Part shown: one piece after another, positions 1-6,838 of the stretch
How positions within the stretch are numbered: the stretch's first letter is position 1
How the letters are laid out: each line of letters starts with the position of its first letter
Origin: Deltaproteobacteria bacterium
GTDB taxonomy: Bacteria; Myxococcota_A; UBA796; UBA2385
Direction: 5' to 3'
Assembly (NCBI GenBank): GCA_015489145.1
Contig: WGAH01000961.1
Location: 1 to 14,386 of the forward strand
DNA length: 14,386 nt
Program-made: the position numbers and the translations under genes
The notes under the pieces: model-generated
Database searches by the model: none
What the model was told of the DNA's origin: nothing
The model's input: only the letters and a program-made list of their open reading frames with translations

Positions 1-14
1 AACCTGGAGGGGGC

Positions 15-863
15 ATGGGGTTCGGGGTGATGGGAGCTGGCGGGAACAGCGGTCGAGGCAAACCGTTCTGCGTGCGAAAGCCGCCGGCGCGCCAGGCTTC
101 GGCGCGTGCGGAACGGGTCTCGCCCTTCCAGGGCGCGGGCTTCCTGCGCTGCCCGGCCTGCGGGCGGGCCTGGCCTCTCGACCGTCCCACCTGTGCCTGC
201 GGCGTGGACCGGCTCCCCGTGCTCCTGCCCGGCACCCGCCTGCCGGGCGACTGGGAAATCGTCGAGGAGCTGTGCGCCGGCCGCCACGAGGATCGCTACC
301 AGGTGCGCCGCGACAGGCAGGAGGCCATCGCCCTCGTCGTGCGCGACCCCTTCCTGGCCGACGACGCCCGCGACCGGGGCGCGCGCCTCGCCGCCCTCGG
401 CCACCCCGGCCTCGGCCGGGTGCTCGACCAGGAACCGGCCTGGGGTCGCCTGGTGCGGGTGGACGAGCTTCCGCCGGCGACCACCGTGCGCGACCTGGTG
501 GCCGACGGCCGCCTCGACGTGGCGGCCGTCGGGAGCCTGGCGACGGGGCTCGCCCGGCTGCTGGGGATCCTGCACGGGGCCGAGATCGCCCACGGCTGCC
601 TCGACGTGGACGCCGTGCGGGTGGTGCGGCGCGACGGAGGGCTGGCGCCGGTGCTCGCCCCGGTTCCGGCCGCCGCGCCCTCCGCGGTTCCCGGCGACGA
701 CCTCGTCGGGGCCGGCGACGTGCTCGCCGGGCTCCTCCGGGCCGCCCGCCGGTCCCCCGCCGCCGAGCTCCAGCCCTACTCGGCGCTGGTCGAGCTGCTC
801 CGCACCGGCGCCGTGGCCGATGCCCTCGACCTCGAGCGCCGCCTGCTCGCCCTGGCCCGCTGA
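15..863 (+). CDS. Zinc-ribbon protein with degenerate Ser/Thr kinase-like domain (probable pseudokinase)
   Basis: The 282-residue product has a zinc-ribbon-like knuckle at about residues 46-62 (C46-x2-C49, then C60 and C62), followed by a region that reads like a reduced Hanks-type kinase fold. A 'HPGLGRVLD' segment near 130-138 resembles the HPNIV..L stretch before strand 4. 'HGCLDVDAV' at 193-201 sits where HRDLKPxNI is expected, and 'DDLVGAGDVL' at 228-237 resembles the helix-F region. The catalytic aspartate position is occupied by Cys195 and no DFG motif is visible, so I infer a non-catalytic binding or scaffold protein. An SD-like GGAGGG (6-11) supports the ATG at 15, but the frame is open to the window edge and residues 1-40 look poorly conserved in character, so the true start could differ. 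No signal peptide is evident, so it is probably cytoplasmic. The UbiA-like gene follows after 80 bp. Confidence 0.72.
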   Translation: MGFGVMGAGGNSGRGKPFCVRKPPARQASARAERVSPFQGAGFLRCPACGRAWPLDRPTCACGVDRLPVLLPGTRLPGDWEIVEELCAGRHEDRYQVRRDRQEAIALVVRDPFLADDARDRGARLAALGHPGLGRVLDQEPAWGRLVRVDELPPATTVRDLVADGRLDVAAVGSLATGLARLLGILHGAEIAHGCLDVDAVRVVRRDGGLAPVLAPVPAAAPSAVPGDDLVGAGDVLAGLLRAARRSPAAELQPYSALVELLRTGAVADALDLERRLLALAR

Positions 864-911
864 GCCCGGCCGGGTGGCCGCTGGAAGGGGCGCGACAATA
901 GGCGAGGCCGG

Positions 912-932
912 CGCGGGGTCCCGCTCCCCGCG
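912..932 (+). repeat. Hairpin just upstream of the UbiA-family gene's ribosome binding site
   Basis: CGCGGGG (912-918) pairs perfectly with CCCCGCG (926-932) around a 7-nt loop. The stem ends at the SD sequence GAGGAGGG (932-939) that serves the ATG at 944. A weak -10-like GACAAT lies at 894-899 but has no convincing -35. In DNA this GC-rich, 7-bp stems arise by chance, so a regulatory role is only a possibility. Confidence 0.3.
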
Positions 933-943
933 AGGAGGGTCCG

Positions 944-1822
944 ATGGCGATGCCGGTCCTGCGGGGGCTCTGGGCGTGGGCGTGGGAGCGCTTCCCGCCG
1001 GTGGTCTACACGGTGCTCGTCGCGCTGTTCTGGGGTTCCGGCGCGCGGGTCGCGACGGCGCTCGGGGGAGGCGGTCGCCTCGCCCCGGCCGCGGCGGTGG
1101 TGGTGCTCCTCGTGTTCCTCCACCTGCGCATCATGGACGAGCACAAGGACTACGACCGCGACGTGATCACGCATCCCGACCGGGTGCTCTCCCGGGGCCT
1201 CGTCACCCTGCCCGTCCTCGCCCGCCTGGGCGTCCTGGCGGTGGCGGTCGAGGCGCTGGTCGCGGCCTCCCTCGGCGGGCGGGCCTTCGCCTGGTGGGCG
1301 GCCACCTTCGCCTTCACGCTGTCGATGCGCTTCGACCACGACCCGCTGGGACTCGGCATCCGGCCCTGGCTGGAGCGCCACATGGCGGTGATGGCCTTCA
1401 CCCACAACCCGGTGGTCGTGCCCCTGGCGCTGTTCGTCCACGCCTCCACCGGCGCTCCCTGGCGGTGGGGCTACCTGTGGTTCGCCGCCCTGTCCTCGGC
1501 CGGGCTCCTCGCCTTCGAGTTCGGGCGCAAGACGCGCCGGCCCGAGGAGGAGATCCCCGGCGTGCCCTCCTACACGAGCACCCTCGGGCAGCGGGGGGCG
1601 CGGGCGCTCCTCGCCGGGGTCTACGCCGGCCTCGGCATCGCCCTCGCCGGCCTCGCCCTCGCCCTGGGACGGCCCCCCCTCGTCGCCGCCCTGGCCGCCG
1701 TCCTGGTCCCGCTCCCCGGCCTCCTCACCTGTCCGGGTCGGCAGCCGGCGAAGCGGGTGGAGGGGGCGGCCTCGGCGGTGCTGCTCCTCGCCTTCCTCGC
1801 CGCGGCCTGGCTCGCCGGCTGA
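944..1822 (+). CDS. UbiA-family membrane prenyltransferase homologue
   Basis: This 292-residue polytopic membrane protein has about 7-9 hydrophobic segments, close to the usual UbiA length of roughly 280-300. The first aspartate-rich motif is clear: 'LRIMDEHKDYDRD' at 61-73 followed by 'HPDRVLSRGLVT', which matches the family pattern of a DxxxD-type motif followed by a proline/arginine-containing segment ending in RG. The second polar motif is 'EFGRKTRRPEEE' (192-203) and 'PSYTSTLG', which keeps charged residues but is not the textbook DxxxD. Family members transfer prenyl chains to aromatic or other acceptors in quinone, haem or lipid synthesis. The substrate cannot be read here, and no quinone pathway gene lies alongside. 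The start is supported by SD GAGGAGGG at 932-939, 4 nt before the ATG. It lies 80 bp after the kinase-like gene and may be co-transcribed with it. Confidence 0.85.
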   Translation: MAMPVLRGLWAWAWERFPPVVYTVLVALFWGSGARVATALGGGGRLAPAAAVVVLLVFLHLRIMDEHKDYDRDVITHPDRVLSRGLVTLPVLARLGVLAVAVEALVAASLGGRAFAWWAATFAFTLSMRFDHDPLGLGIRPWLERHMAVMAFTHNPVVVPLALFVHASTGAPWRWGYLWFAALSSAGLLAFEFGRKTRRPEEEIPGVPSYTSTLGQRGARALLAGVYAGLGIALAGLALALGRPPLVAALAAVLVPLPGLLTCPGRQPAKRVEGAASAVLLLAFLAAAWLAG

Positions 1823-1901
1823 CCGCCCCCCCCGCGGGTTTTCCGCTGCGAGCCGGATGCGCCGCGGTTACCCTCCTCGCGTCGCCGCGCGATTCGGCGG
1901 C

Positions 1902-1909
1902 GGAGGAGG
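1902..1909 (+). promoter_or_regulatory. Strong SD that fixes the start of the small lipoprotein
   Basis: GGAGGAGG lies 4 nt before the ATG at 1914. An in-frame upstream ATG at 1857 would add 19 residues that hide the signal peptide and has no good SD, so 1914 is preferred. Confidence 0.7.
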
Positions 1910-1913
1910 CGCG

Positions 1914-2456
1914 ATGCGAGCGACGATCCTGCTGGCCCTGGCGGGCCTGGCGGCCTGTGGTGACAAGGGCGACAACCGGGTGGACGACACGGGCGGCGGC
2001 GCCGGCGACGGCGGGGCCGAGGTCACCACCCCCACCGAGGGCCACTGGTCCTCGACGAGCGAGGTCGCGAGCGACAGCTGCGGCTTCACCGGCGACACCG
2101 GCGACACCGGCGGCGGCGAGGGCGGCTTCACCCTCACGATGACCGACGACACGCACTTCACCGTGCAGCTCGACGAGCCCGACGAGGACGGCTGGGACAC
2201 GATGAGCTGCACCCTGTCGGGCAGCGACTTCACCTGCGAGCAGCACGGCGACGAGAACCCGGTGGACGGCTTCGACGCCACCATCGTCGCCACCCAGGAC
2301 GTCTCGGGCACCTTCCCCACCTGGTCCACGATGGAGGGCCAGGTCGTCGTCGCGGTGGACTGCACCGGCGCCGACTGCGCGACGGTGATCAAGTACGCCC
2401 AGATCGACCTCCCCTGCGAGGTCGACATGACGATCACCGCCCAGGCCGACGAGTAG
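1914..2456 (+). CDS. Small Asp/Thr/Gly-rich lipoprotein of unknown function
   Basis: The product (180 residues from the ATG at 1914) opens with a short lipoprotein signal, MRATILLALAGLAAC, whose lipobox LAAC puts the lipidated cysteine at residue 15. After it comes a low-complexity acidic linker (GDKGDNRVDDTGGGAGDGG), then a compact region with cysteines in 'SCGFTGDTGDTGG', 'MSCTLSGSDFTCEQ' and 'VDCTGADCATV', which could form disulfides. The alternating pattern of threonine and hydrophobic residues suggests a small beta-rich domain. I do not recognise the family. Such 'DTG' lipoproteins are common in Myxococcota-like genomes, hence the taxonomic inference. The next gene, also a lipoprotein, begins 21 bp downstream in the same frame, suggesting an operon. 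A tandem 9-bp repeat (2091-2108) encodes the GDT-GDT stretch. Confidence 0.8.
   Translation: MRATILLALAGLAACGDKGDNRVDDTGGGAGDGGAEVTTPTEGHWSSTSEVASDSCGFTGDTGDTGGGEGGFTLTMTDDTHFTVQLDEPDEDGWDTMSCTLSGSDFTCEQHGDENPVDGFDATIVATQDVSGTFPTWSTMEGQVVVAVDCTGADCATVIKYAQIDLPCEVDMTITAQADE
2091..2108 (+). repeat. Two tandem copies of a 9-bp unit inside the small lipoprotein gene
   Basis: GGCGACACC occurs twice head to tail, encoding GDT-GDT in the linker. Short in-frame repeats like this can change copy number by slippage without breaking the gene. Confidence 0.5.
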
Positions 2457-2477
2457 GCGGCGCTCCGGGAGGTCGCG

Positions 2478-4199
2478 ATGGGTCCCGCCGTCCTCCTCGC
2501 CGGCTGGCTGGCCGGCCTCGCCGCCTGCACCCGCGACGAGCCGGCGGCCGACACCGGTTCCGCTCCCGCCCGCGACCCGGCCATCGACCTCGCCTGCCCC
2601 GGCGACGCGGGTTGCGAGGACGCCGACGGCCCCCTGCGGGTGGGCGTCGCCGCCGTGCCGATCACCCCGGACTGCTTCGAGAGCTGGGAGGACCTCGACG
2701 GCGACTGGACCTACGAGCCGGCGACCGAGCCCTTCCTCGACTGCGGCTGCGACCGGTTGTGCGAGGGGGACGCGGGCTGGCCCGGCCCCGACGCGGGCGA
2801 GGGCGACGGCGAGTTCCAGGCGGTGTGGATGGCGGGCTTCAACAACGCCATGCCGGCGCGGTCGGTGCGCGACGACCTGTGGGCGCGGGCCGTGGTCCTC
2901 GACCAGGGAGCCACCCGCCTCGCCCTCGTCGAGATCGACGTGGTGGGCTTCTTCCGGCCCGACGTGCTCGCCGCCCGCGAGGCGCTGGCCGCCACCGACG
3001 CCGACGTGGACCTGCTCGTCGTCGCCAGCACCCACACCCACGAGGGGCCCGACACGATGGGCCTGTGGGGTCCCTCCGAGGTCGAGAGCGGCGTCGACCC
3101 CGACTACGTCGCCTCGGTGCGCGCCGCCATCGTCGAGGCGGTCCAGCAGGCGGCGGCGGGCCTCGTCGAGGTCGGCGCCGTCGAGCTCGGCGCGGCCGAC
3201 ATGCGCGACTACCACGAAAACGGCGTGCACAACGTGATGACGGACATCCGGGACCCCGTGATCATCGACCCCTCCATCCAGACCGCCCGCTTCCTCGACG
3301 CCGCCGGCGACACGGTGACCACCCTGGTCCACCTCGGCGATCACCCCGAGTCGCTGGCCGACGAGAACACGGGCATTTCCAGCGACTTCCCCCACGCCCT
3401 GCGCGAGACGGTCGAGTCCGGCGCGAGCTGGGAGTCGCTGAGCGTCGACGGCACCGGGGGAACCGCGATCTTCGTCAACGGCGCCGTCGGCGGCATGATG
3501 ACCTCGCTGCGCGTCGACACCGAGGACCCGGACGGCGCGGTCTGGGACGACTACACCTACGCCCGCACCGAGACCATCGGCAGCCTCATGGGGGTGATGG
3601 CCCTCGACGCCGTCGCCGCCGGCGAGCCCATGGCCGACCCGAAGCTGCGCTTCGCCCGGCGGGTCTTCCGGCTGCCGGTCGACAACTACGCGTTCCAGGC
3701 CCTGTTCCTCACCGGCATCATCGAGCGCGAGCTCTACGACTACGACCCCTCGCGGCCCATCGACGCCGACAACACCCCCACCGTCGAGACCGAGATCGAC
3801 CTGGTGCGCCTCGGCGACCTCACCCTGCTCACGGTGCCCGGCGAGCTGTTCCCCGAGCTCGCCGTCGGCGGCTACGACGGCAGCCTCACCGGCGGCGGCG
3901 ACGTGCCCCTCGTCGATCCCGACAACCCGAACCCGCCCGACCTCGACGCCGCCCCGGCGGGCCCCTACCTCCTCGACCGCCTCCCCGGCGGGATGCGCTG
4001 GATCGTCGGCCTCGGCAACGACGAGCTGGGCTACGTCGTGCCCGCCTACGACTTCCAGCTCGACGAGACGGTGCCCTGGTTCGAGGAGGCCGAGGGCGAC
4101 CACTACGAGGAGACCAACTCGCTGACCGGCAGCTTCGCGCCGGCCCTCGACGACGAGGTGGACGCCCTGGTCGCCTGGGCCGCCGCGAACCAGCCCTGA
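2478..4199 (+). CDS. Neutral/alkaline ceramidase-like lipoprotein
   Basis: The 573-residue protein has a lipobox LAAC (Cys17) followed by an Asp-rich linker, then a region resembling the N-terminal domain of neutral/non-lysosomal ceramidases (Ceramidase_alk-like), zinc amidases that hydrolyse the amide bond of ceramide. Supporting motifs are 'VGVAAVPITP' at 55-64, 'STHTHEGPD' at 184-192 (family SSTHTHSGPGG), 'VHLGDHPESL' at 284-293, 'VPGELFPELAV' at 453-463 and 'GNDELGYVVP' at 513-522. By analogy with Pseudomonas ceramidase, H186/H188, H289, E456 and Y519 are candidate zinc ligands; that mapping is inferred from motif position. The substrate is unknown, since such homologues are also found in organisms without known sphingolipids. 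An insertion of Cys/Asp/Gly-rich sequence sits at about 80-112. The start has SD GGGAGG (2467-2472). The signal lacks the usual basic n-region, which is mildly odd. Confidence 0.82.
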   Translation: MGPAVLLAGWLAGLAACTRDEPAADTGSAPARDPAIDLACPGDAGCEDADGPLRVGVAAVPITPDCFESWEDLDGDWTYEPATEPFLDCGCDRLCEGDAGWPGPDAGEGDGEFQAVWMAGFNNAMPARSVRDDLWARAVVLDQGATRLALVEIDVVGFFRPDVLAAREALAATDADVDLLVVASTHTHEGPDTMGLWGPSEVESGVDPDYVASVRAAIVEAVQQAAAGLVEVGAVELGAADMRDYHENGVHNVMTDIRDPVIIDPSIQTARFLDAAGDTVTTLVHLGDHPESLADENTGISSDFPHALRETVESGASWESLSVDGTGGTAIFVNGAVGGMMTSLRVDTEDPDGAVWDDYTYARTETIGSLMGVMALDAVAAGEPMADPKLRFARRVFRLPVDNYAFQALFLTGIIERELYDYDPSRPIDADNTPTVETEIDLVRLGDLTLLTVPGELFPELAVGGYDGSLTGGGDVPLVDPDNPNPPDLDAAPAGPYLLDRLPGGMRWIVGLGNDELGYVVPAYDFQLDETVPWFEEAEGDHYEETNSLTGSFAPALDDEVDALVAWAAANQP

Positions 4200-4207
4200 G
4201 GGCCTCA
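4197..4207. repeat. Palindrome joining the two convergent stop codons
   Basis: TGAGG-G-CCTCA is an inverted repeat whose ends are the TGA of the ceramidase-like gene (4197-4199) and the TGA of the minus-strand ChaN/TraB-like gene (4207-4205). Only 5 bp separate the two coding regions. It is too short for a standard terminator and there is no T-run, so transcripts from the two strands may read into each other. Confidence 0.5.
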
Positions 4208-5101
4208 ACCCTCCCCGGTCGCGGGCGCGCCGCCGCCGGTCGCCGCCCCCGGCGTCTCCGGCAGCAGCACGATGAAGCTGTCCGGCGCGCGCTCGACGAG
4301 CACCGCCCGGTCCGGCCCGGTGGCCGTGCCGAGGAGGGCCTGCCAGGGCGGGGGCAGCAGCACCTCGTTGCCCGCGACCTGCTCCGGCGCGAACAGGTCC
4401 ACCTCCACCAGCGCCCCGGCGGCGCGCGCCCGCAGGGGGGCGGCGTAGCTGAAGGCGGCGTACTCGGGGATCGGGGCCACGTCGTTGTGGATGGCGCCGC
4501 CGTAGACGACGAGGCCCACGTCGGGACGCTCGACCGCCTCGGCGACGAAGGCGGCCATCTTGTCCGTGATGCGGGCGAGGAGGGCGTCGTAGTCGACCTG
4601 CCCCGCCTCGTCCCGCAGGGCGTCGTACTCGGCACAGCCGAAGCGCAGGTCGTGCGGGGTGAGGCCGAGCTCCTTCGCCCGGCGGGCGAGGCGCACGATG
4701 TCGTCCTCGGTGGCCTCGGGGCGCTTCGTGTCCTCCCGCACGGCGTCGACCACGGCGGCGGCGGGGGCGCCGCAGCTCCCGTCGAGGGCCCAGGTCTCGA
4801 CGAGCAGGTCGCTGGCCCGGGGCGCGAGGACGGGCAGCATCCCGTCGGTGAAGCGGCGGATGGTGGGCGGCACGGCCGGGCCGTCGGTGGTGGCGTGGAC
4901 CTCGCCGACGGCGACGATGCGCGCCTCGCCCGCCGCCGCCCGCAGGGCCGCCGCCGCCGTCGGGAAGACGCGGTGGGGCGGCAGGGGCGTCGCCTCGGCC
5001 GCCGCCGGATGCCTCGCCGCGGGCTCGGAGCGGCAGGCGCCGAGCGCGAGCCCCGCCGCGGCGATCACTCCTCGAACCAGGAAAGCACGGCCCTTCTCCA
5101 C
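4205..5101 (-). CDS. ChaN/TraB-like (haem-binding or EreA/TIKI superfamily) lipoprotein
   Basis: From a GTG at 5101 the product is 298 residues. It starts with a lipoprotein signal (MEKGRAFLVRGVIAAAGLALGAC, lipobox LGAC, Cys23) and a proline/alanine linker. The core 'RIVAVGEVHATTDGP' (61-75), 'LLVETWALDG' (99-108) and 'GLVVYGGAIHNDV' (196-208) matches the pattern GExH ... E ... GxxHN seen in ChaN, TraB/GumN and erythromycin-esterase-like proteins. G66-E67-H69 and H205 are candidate binding or catalytic residues. ChaN binds haem and TraB/TIKI proteins are metalloproteases; I cannot tell which applies. The frame stays open far upstream, but the GTG has SD GAGGAGG 5-6 nt before it and the signal peptide begins there. 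It overlaps the upstream DoxX-like gene by 37 bp, so translation may be coupled. The C-terminal tail (282-298) is Gly/Ala-rich and probably disordered. Confidence 0.75.
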   Translation of the reverse strand: MEKGRAFLVRGVIAAAGLALGACRSEPAARHPAAAEATPLPPHRVFPTAAAALRAAAGEARIVAVGEVHATTDGPAVPPTIRRFTDGMLPVLAPRASDLLVETWALDGSCGAPAAAVVDAVREDTKRPEATEDDIVRLARRAKELGLTPHDLRFGCAEYDALRDEAGQVDYDALLARITDKMAAFVAEAVERPDVGLVVYGGAIHNDVAPIPEYAAFSYAAPLRARAAGALVEVDLFAPEQVAGNEVLLPPPWQALLGTATGPDRAVLVERAPDSFIVLLPETPGAATGGGAPATGEG

Positions 5102-5550
5102 GGCGCCTCCTCGCGGGGCCCGGCGTTTCCGGCATCGCGGACGACCACCGGCACGTCGAGGGCGATGCGCTGCGACCCCCGAGCCTCCTTCCCGCCCAGG
5201 GTAGCCGGCGCGCGCGCCACGGTCAGCGCGGCGGCGGCGACGGCGAAGGCCACCCCGACCGACAGCGCGCCGCCGGCGCCGCCGAGGACCGCGATCGCGG
5301 CGGCCAGCACCACCTCCAGCGCCGCGAGCCCGGCCCCCAGGCGGGCGCGGCGCGAGCCGAGCAGCAGGATGGCCGCCAGGACCTGCACGCCGGCCATCGC
5401 CCAGACCAGCGGTCTCGGAACGCCGAGCCCCGCCCACGCCTCCCGACCGGGCCCGAGCACCTTGAGCGCCGCGGCGCCGAGGCAGTACGCCGCGAGCATC
5501 GCCTGGATCACGGCCCGCGGGTCGATGCCTCGGAGGGAGCGGGCGGCCAC
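5065..5550 (-). CDS. DoxX/MauE-like small membrane protein
   Basis: I place the start at the GTG at 5550, 4 bp after the stop of the preceding gene (TGA 5557-5555), giving 161 residues. There are four hydrophobic segments, roughly 13-33, 46-66, 70-90 and 95-112. The first begins 'AVIQAMLAAYCLGAAALKVLG' and is followed by 'AWAGLGVPRPLVWAMAGVQVLAA'. This helix-loop-helix style, with a lysine at the end of helix 1, resembles the DoxX/MauE family. Those proteins act in quinone or thiol redox chemistry or envelope maintenance. I see no definite active residues, so the name is structural only. A hydrophilic tail (113-161) follows the last helix and contains the region overlapping the next gene. The in-frame extension upstream of 5550 reads as low-quality sequence and is rejected. 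The SD is weak, GGTGAGG directly upstream, so translation probably depends on re-initiation. Confidence 0.65.
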   Translation of the reverse strand: MAARSLRGIDPRAVIQAMLAAYCLGAAALKVLGPGREAWAGLGVPRPLVWAMAGVQVLAAILLLGSRRARLGAGLAALEVVLAAAIAVLGGAGGALSVGVAFAVAAAALTVARAPATLGGKEARGSQRIALDVPVVVRDAGNAGPREEAPWRRAVLSWFEE

Positions 5551-5554
5551 GGCC

Positions 5555-5953
5555 TCACCGCTTGCTGCCCCGCGAGCGCCCCAGGGCGACGCCCGCCAGC
5601 AGCGCGGCCACCGCCAGGTTGGCGATGGCGGTGCCTCGCGCGGCCCAGGGCAGGGAGCCGGCCACCTCGACCTCCCCGCCAGCCCCCGTGCCGAGCCCGG
5701 TGAGCCCCCAGTAGAGGTAGAGCGGCACCAGGACCGCCAGCCAGGCCGGCACGCGGCGGGCGAGGGCCAGGCCCGCGACGGCCAGCGAGAGCACGACGTG
5801 GGGCGCGGCGGGCAGCCAGACGTTGTGCAGGGCGAGGGACCCACCCCCCGGGAAGCCGGCGAACAGCCGCGCCGCGAACCAGGCCGCCGCCAGTCCGAAC
5901 GCGGCGGCCCCCAGGGCCGCGACGGCGAGAAGAACGGTGGCGCGGCGACTCAC
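5555..5953 (-). CDS. Small four-helix membrane protein, unknown function
   Basis: The product is 132 residues with four predicted membrane helices, about 6-28, 50-65, 68-86 and 108-125, and a basic C-terminus (GRSRGSKR). I do not recognise a family. The ATG at 5953 overlaps the stop of the upstream gene by 4 bp (ATGA type), which indicates translational coupling with the Trp-rich protein before it. The DoxX-like gene starts 4 bp after its stop. Its position and topology are compatible with several roles: an accessory of the DoxX-like protein, a chaperone or anchor for the Trp-rich protein, or an immunity protein if the latter is membrane-active. None of these is shown by sequence. Confidence 0.75.
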   Translation of the reverse strand: MSRRATVLLAVAALGAAAFGLAAAWFAARLFAGFPGGGSLALHNVWLPAAPHVVLSLAVAGLALARRVPAWLAVLVPLYLYWGLTGLGTGAGGEVEVAGSLPWAARGTAIANLAVAALLAGVALGRSRGSKR

Positions 5954-6816
5954 AGGGCCAGGGCCGGGGCGAGGGCGGCGGCGCCGCCGGACAGGACGAC
6001 CGCCGCGCCGATGGCGACCACGGCGGTGCCGATGAGGACCTCCTTCTTGTGGTCACGCAGCCAGTCCCAGGCATCCGAGGCCGTGTCCTTCATCCACTCC
6101 CAGGCCGCCGAGGCCTTTTCGCCGATCCAGCGCCCGGCCTTCTCCCACCAGTGCTGCGGCTCCTCGACCGGCACGCGCACGGGCTGCAGCGTGGAGTTCG
6201 GCGCCACGGTCAGCTTGAGGGTGTAGCTGATCTGGCCCACGACCTCGACGCCGTCGATGACCTTCTTCACGGGCGTGGGGGAGCAGGTGTAGATCAGGGT
6301 GGGCGGCGGGCCGGGCTCCACGCCGGTCTGGACGGCGCCGAAGCTGCCGGCCGCGCCGAAGGTCACGGTCGGGCTGCCGCCGTTCAGCGAGAGCTGCACC
6401 GAGTGGGTGATCCCGTTGAGCGTGGACGTGAGCTTGCTGTTGATGCCGCCTTCGGGCGTGACCCCCACGCTGCCGCCGGAGGAGCCCGAGGTGCCCCCGA
6501 CGTTCAGCTCACCCTTGCTCAGGGTCACCGGGTTGTCCTGCCCCGCCGGCCGCGCCGTGAGCTGGCCGCCGAGCTTGAGCGAACCCGTGACGGTGGCGCC
6601 CGGCGTGATGATCGGCCCCACCGGCACCTCGGGGAGCGCGGTGAAGTCGACCTGGGCGGTGGGCAGCGGCGGCGCCTTTCCGCCGAGCCTGCCCTGCTGG
6701 TCGGAGTTGGCGACCTGGTTCGCCGGCGCCACGCACATCTGGCCGGCCTGGAGGGTGTCGGCGTCCTGCTGGGGCGCGCAGCACTGGGTGGAGGGATCGC
6801 AGCGCGTCTGGCCCAT
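5950..6816 (-). CDS. Protein with Cys-rich start, Trp-rich amphipathic segment and hydrophobic Gly/Ala tail, unknown function
   Basis: The 288-residue product has no signal peptide. It opens with MGQTRCDPSTQCCAPQ, giving cysteines 6, 12, 13 and 28. Residues about 50-210 are Gly/Ser/Thr/Val-rich with alternating polar and hydrophobic residues ('TVTGSLKLGGQLTARP', 'KLTSTLNGITHSVQLSLNGG', 'QISYTLKLTVAPNSTL'), reading as a beta-rich, possibly repeated, fibre-like domain. Residues 221-258 form a Trp-rich amphipathic stretch with W223, W224, W230, W239, W241, W250 and W252 and KD/DH charges. The last 30 residues are a hydrophobic Gly/Ala segment (VLIGTAVVAIGAAVVLSGG onward). The family is not recognised. 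A membrane-inserting tail, a tail anchor or delivery by a contractile or other secretion system are possible readings. SD GGGAGG lies about 6-10 nt before the ATG. The gene probably heads a four-gene unit with the next three minus-strand genes. Confidence 0.75.
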   Translation of the reverse strand: MGQTRCDPSTQCCAPQQDADTLQAGQMCVAPANQVANSDQQGRLGGKAPPLPTAQVDFTALPEVPVGPIITPGATVTGSLKLGGQLTARPAGQDNPVTLSKGELNVGGTSGSSGGSVGVTPEGGINSKLTSTLNGITHSVQLSLNGGSPTVTFGAAGSFGAVQTGVEPGPPPTLIYTCSPTPVKKVIDGVEVVGQISYTLKLTVAPNSTLQPVRVPVEEPQHWWEKAGRWIGEKASAAWEWMKDTASDAWDWLRDHKKEVLIGTAVVAIGAAVVLSGGAAALAPALAL

Positions 6817-6838
6817 GACGGCCTCCCGTCTCGAACCC

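Noticed and set aside
1831..1845. Possible terminator after the UbiA-like gene (GC block followed by TTTT)
   Set aside because: CCCGCGGG is a palindrome without room for a loop and the T-run is only four long, so no proper stem-loop terminator forms.
1857..1913. Longer start for the small lipoprotein
   Set aside because: It would bury the lipoprotein signal behind 19 residues of Arg/Gly-rich sequence and lacks the GGAGGAGG site found before 1914.
106..2142. 678-codon plus-strand open frame over the kinase-like and UbiA-like genes
   Set aside because: Translation dominated by Pro/Arg/Ser/Ala in a shifted frame; the other frame carries real motifs.
1725..5135. 1136-codon open frame on the minus strand across the two lipoprotein genes
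   Set aside because: The translation is Arg/Gly/Pro/Val/Asp-rich low complexity with no domains. Plus-strand genes there have lipoboxes, SD sites and recognisable motifs. It is a GC-driven antisense shadow.
2612..6226. 1204-codon plus-strand open frame
   Set aside because: Arg/Pro-rich translation out of frame with the ceramidase-like gene and antisense to four minus-strand genes; no motif or SD.
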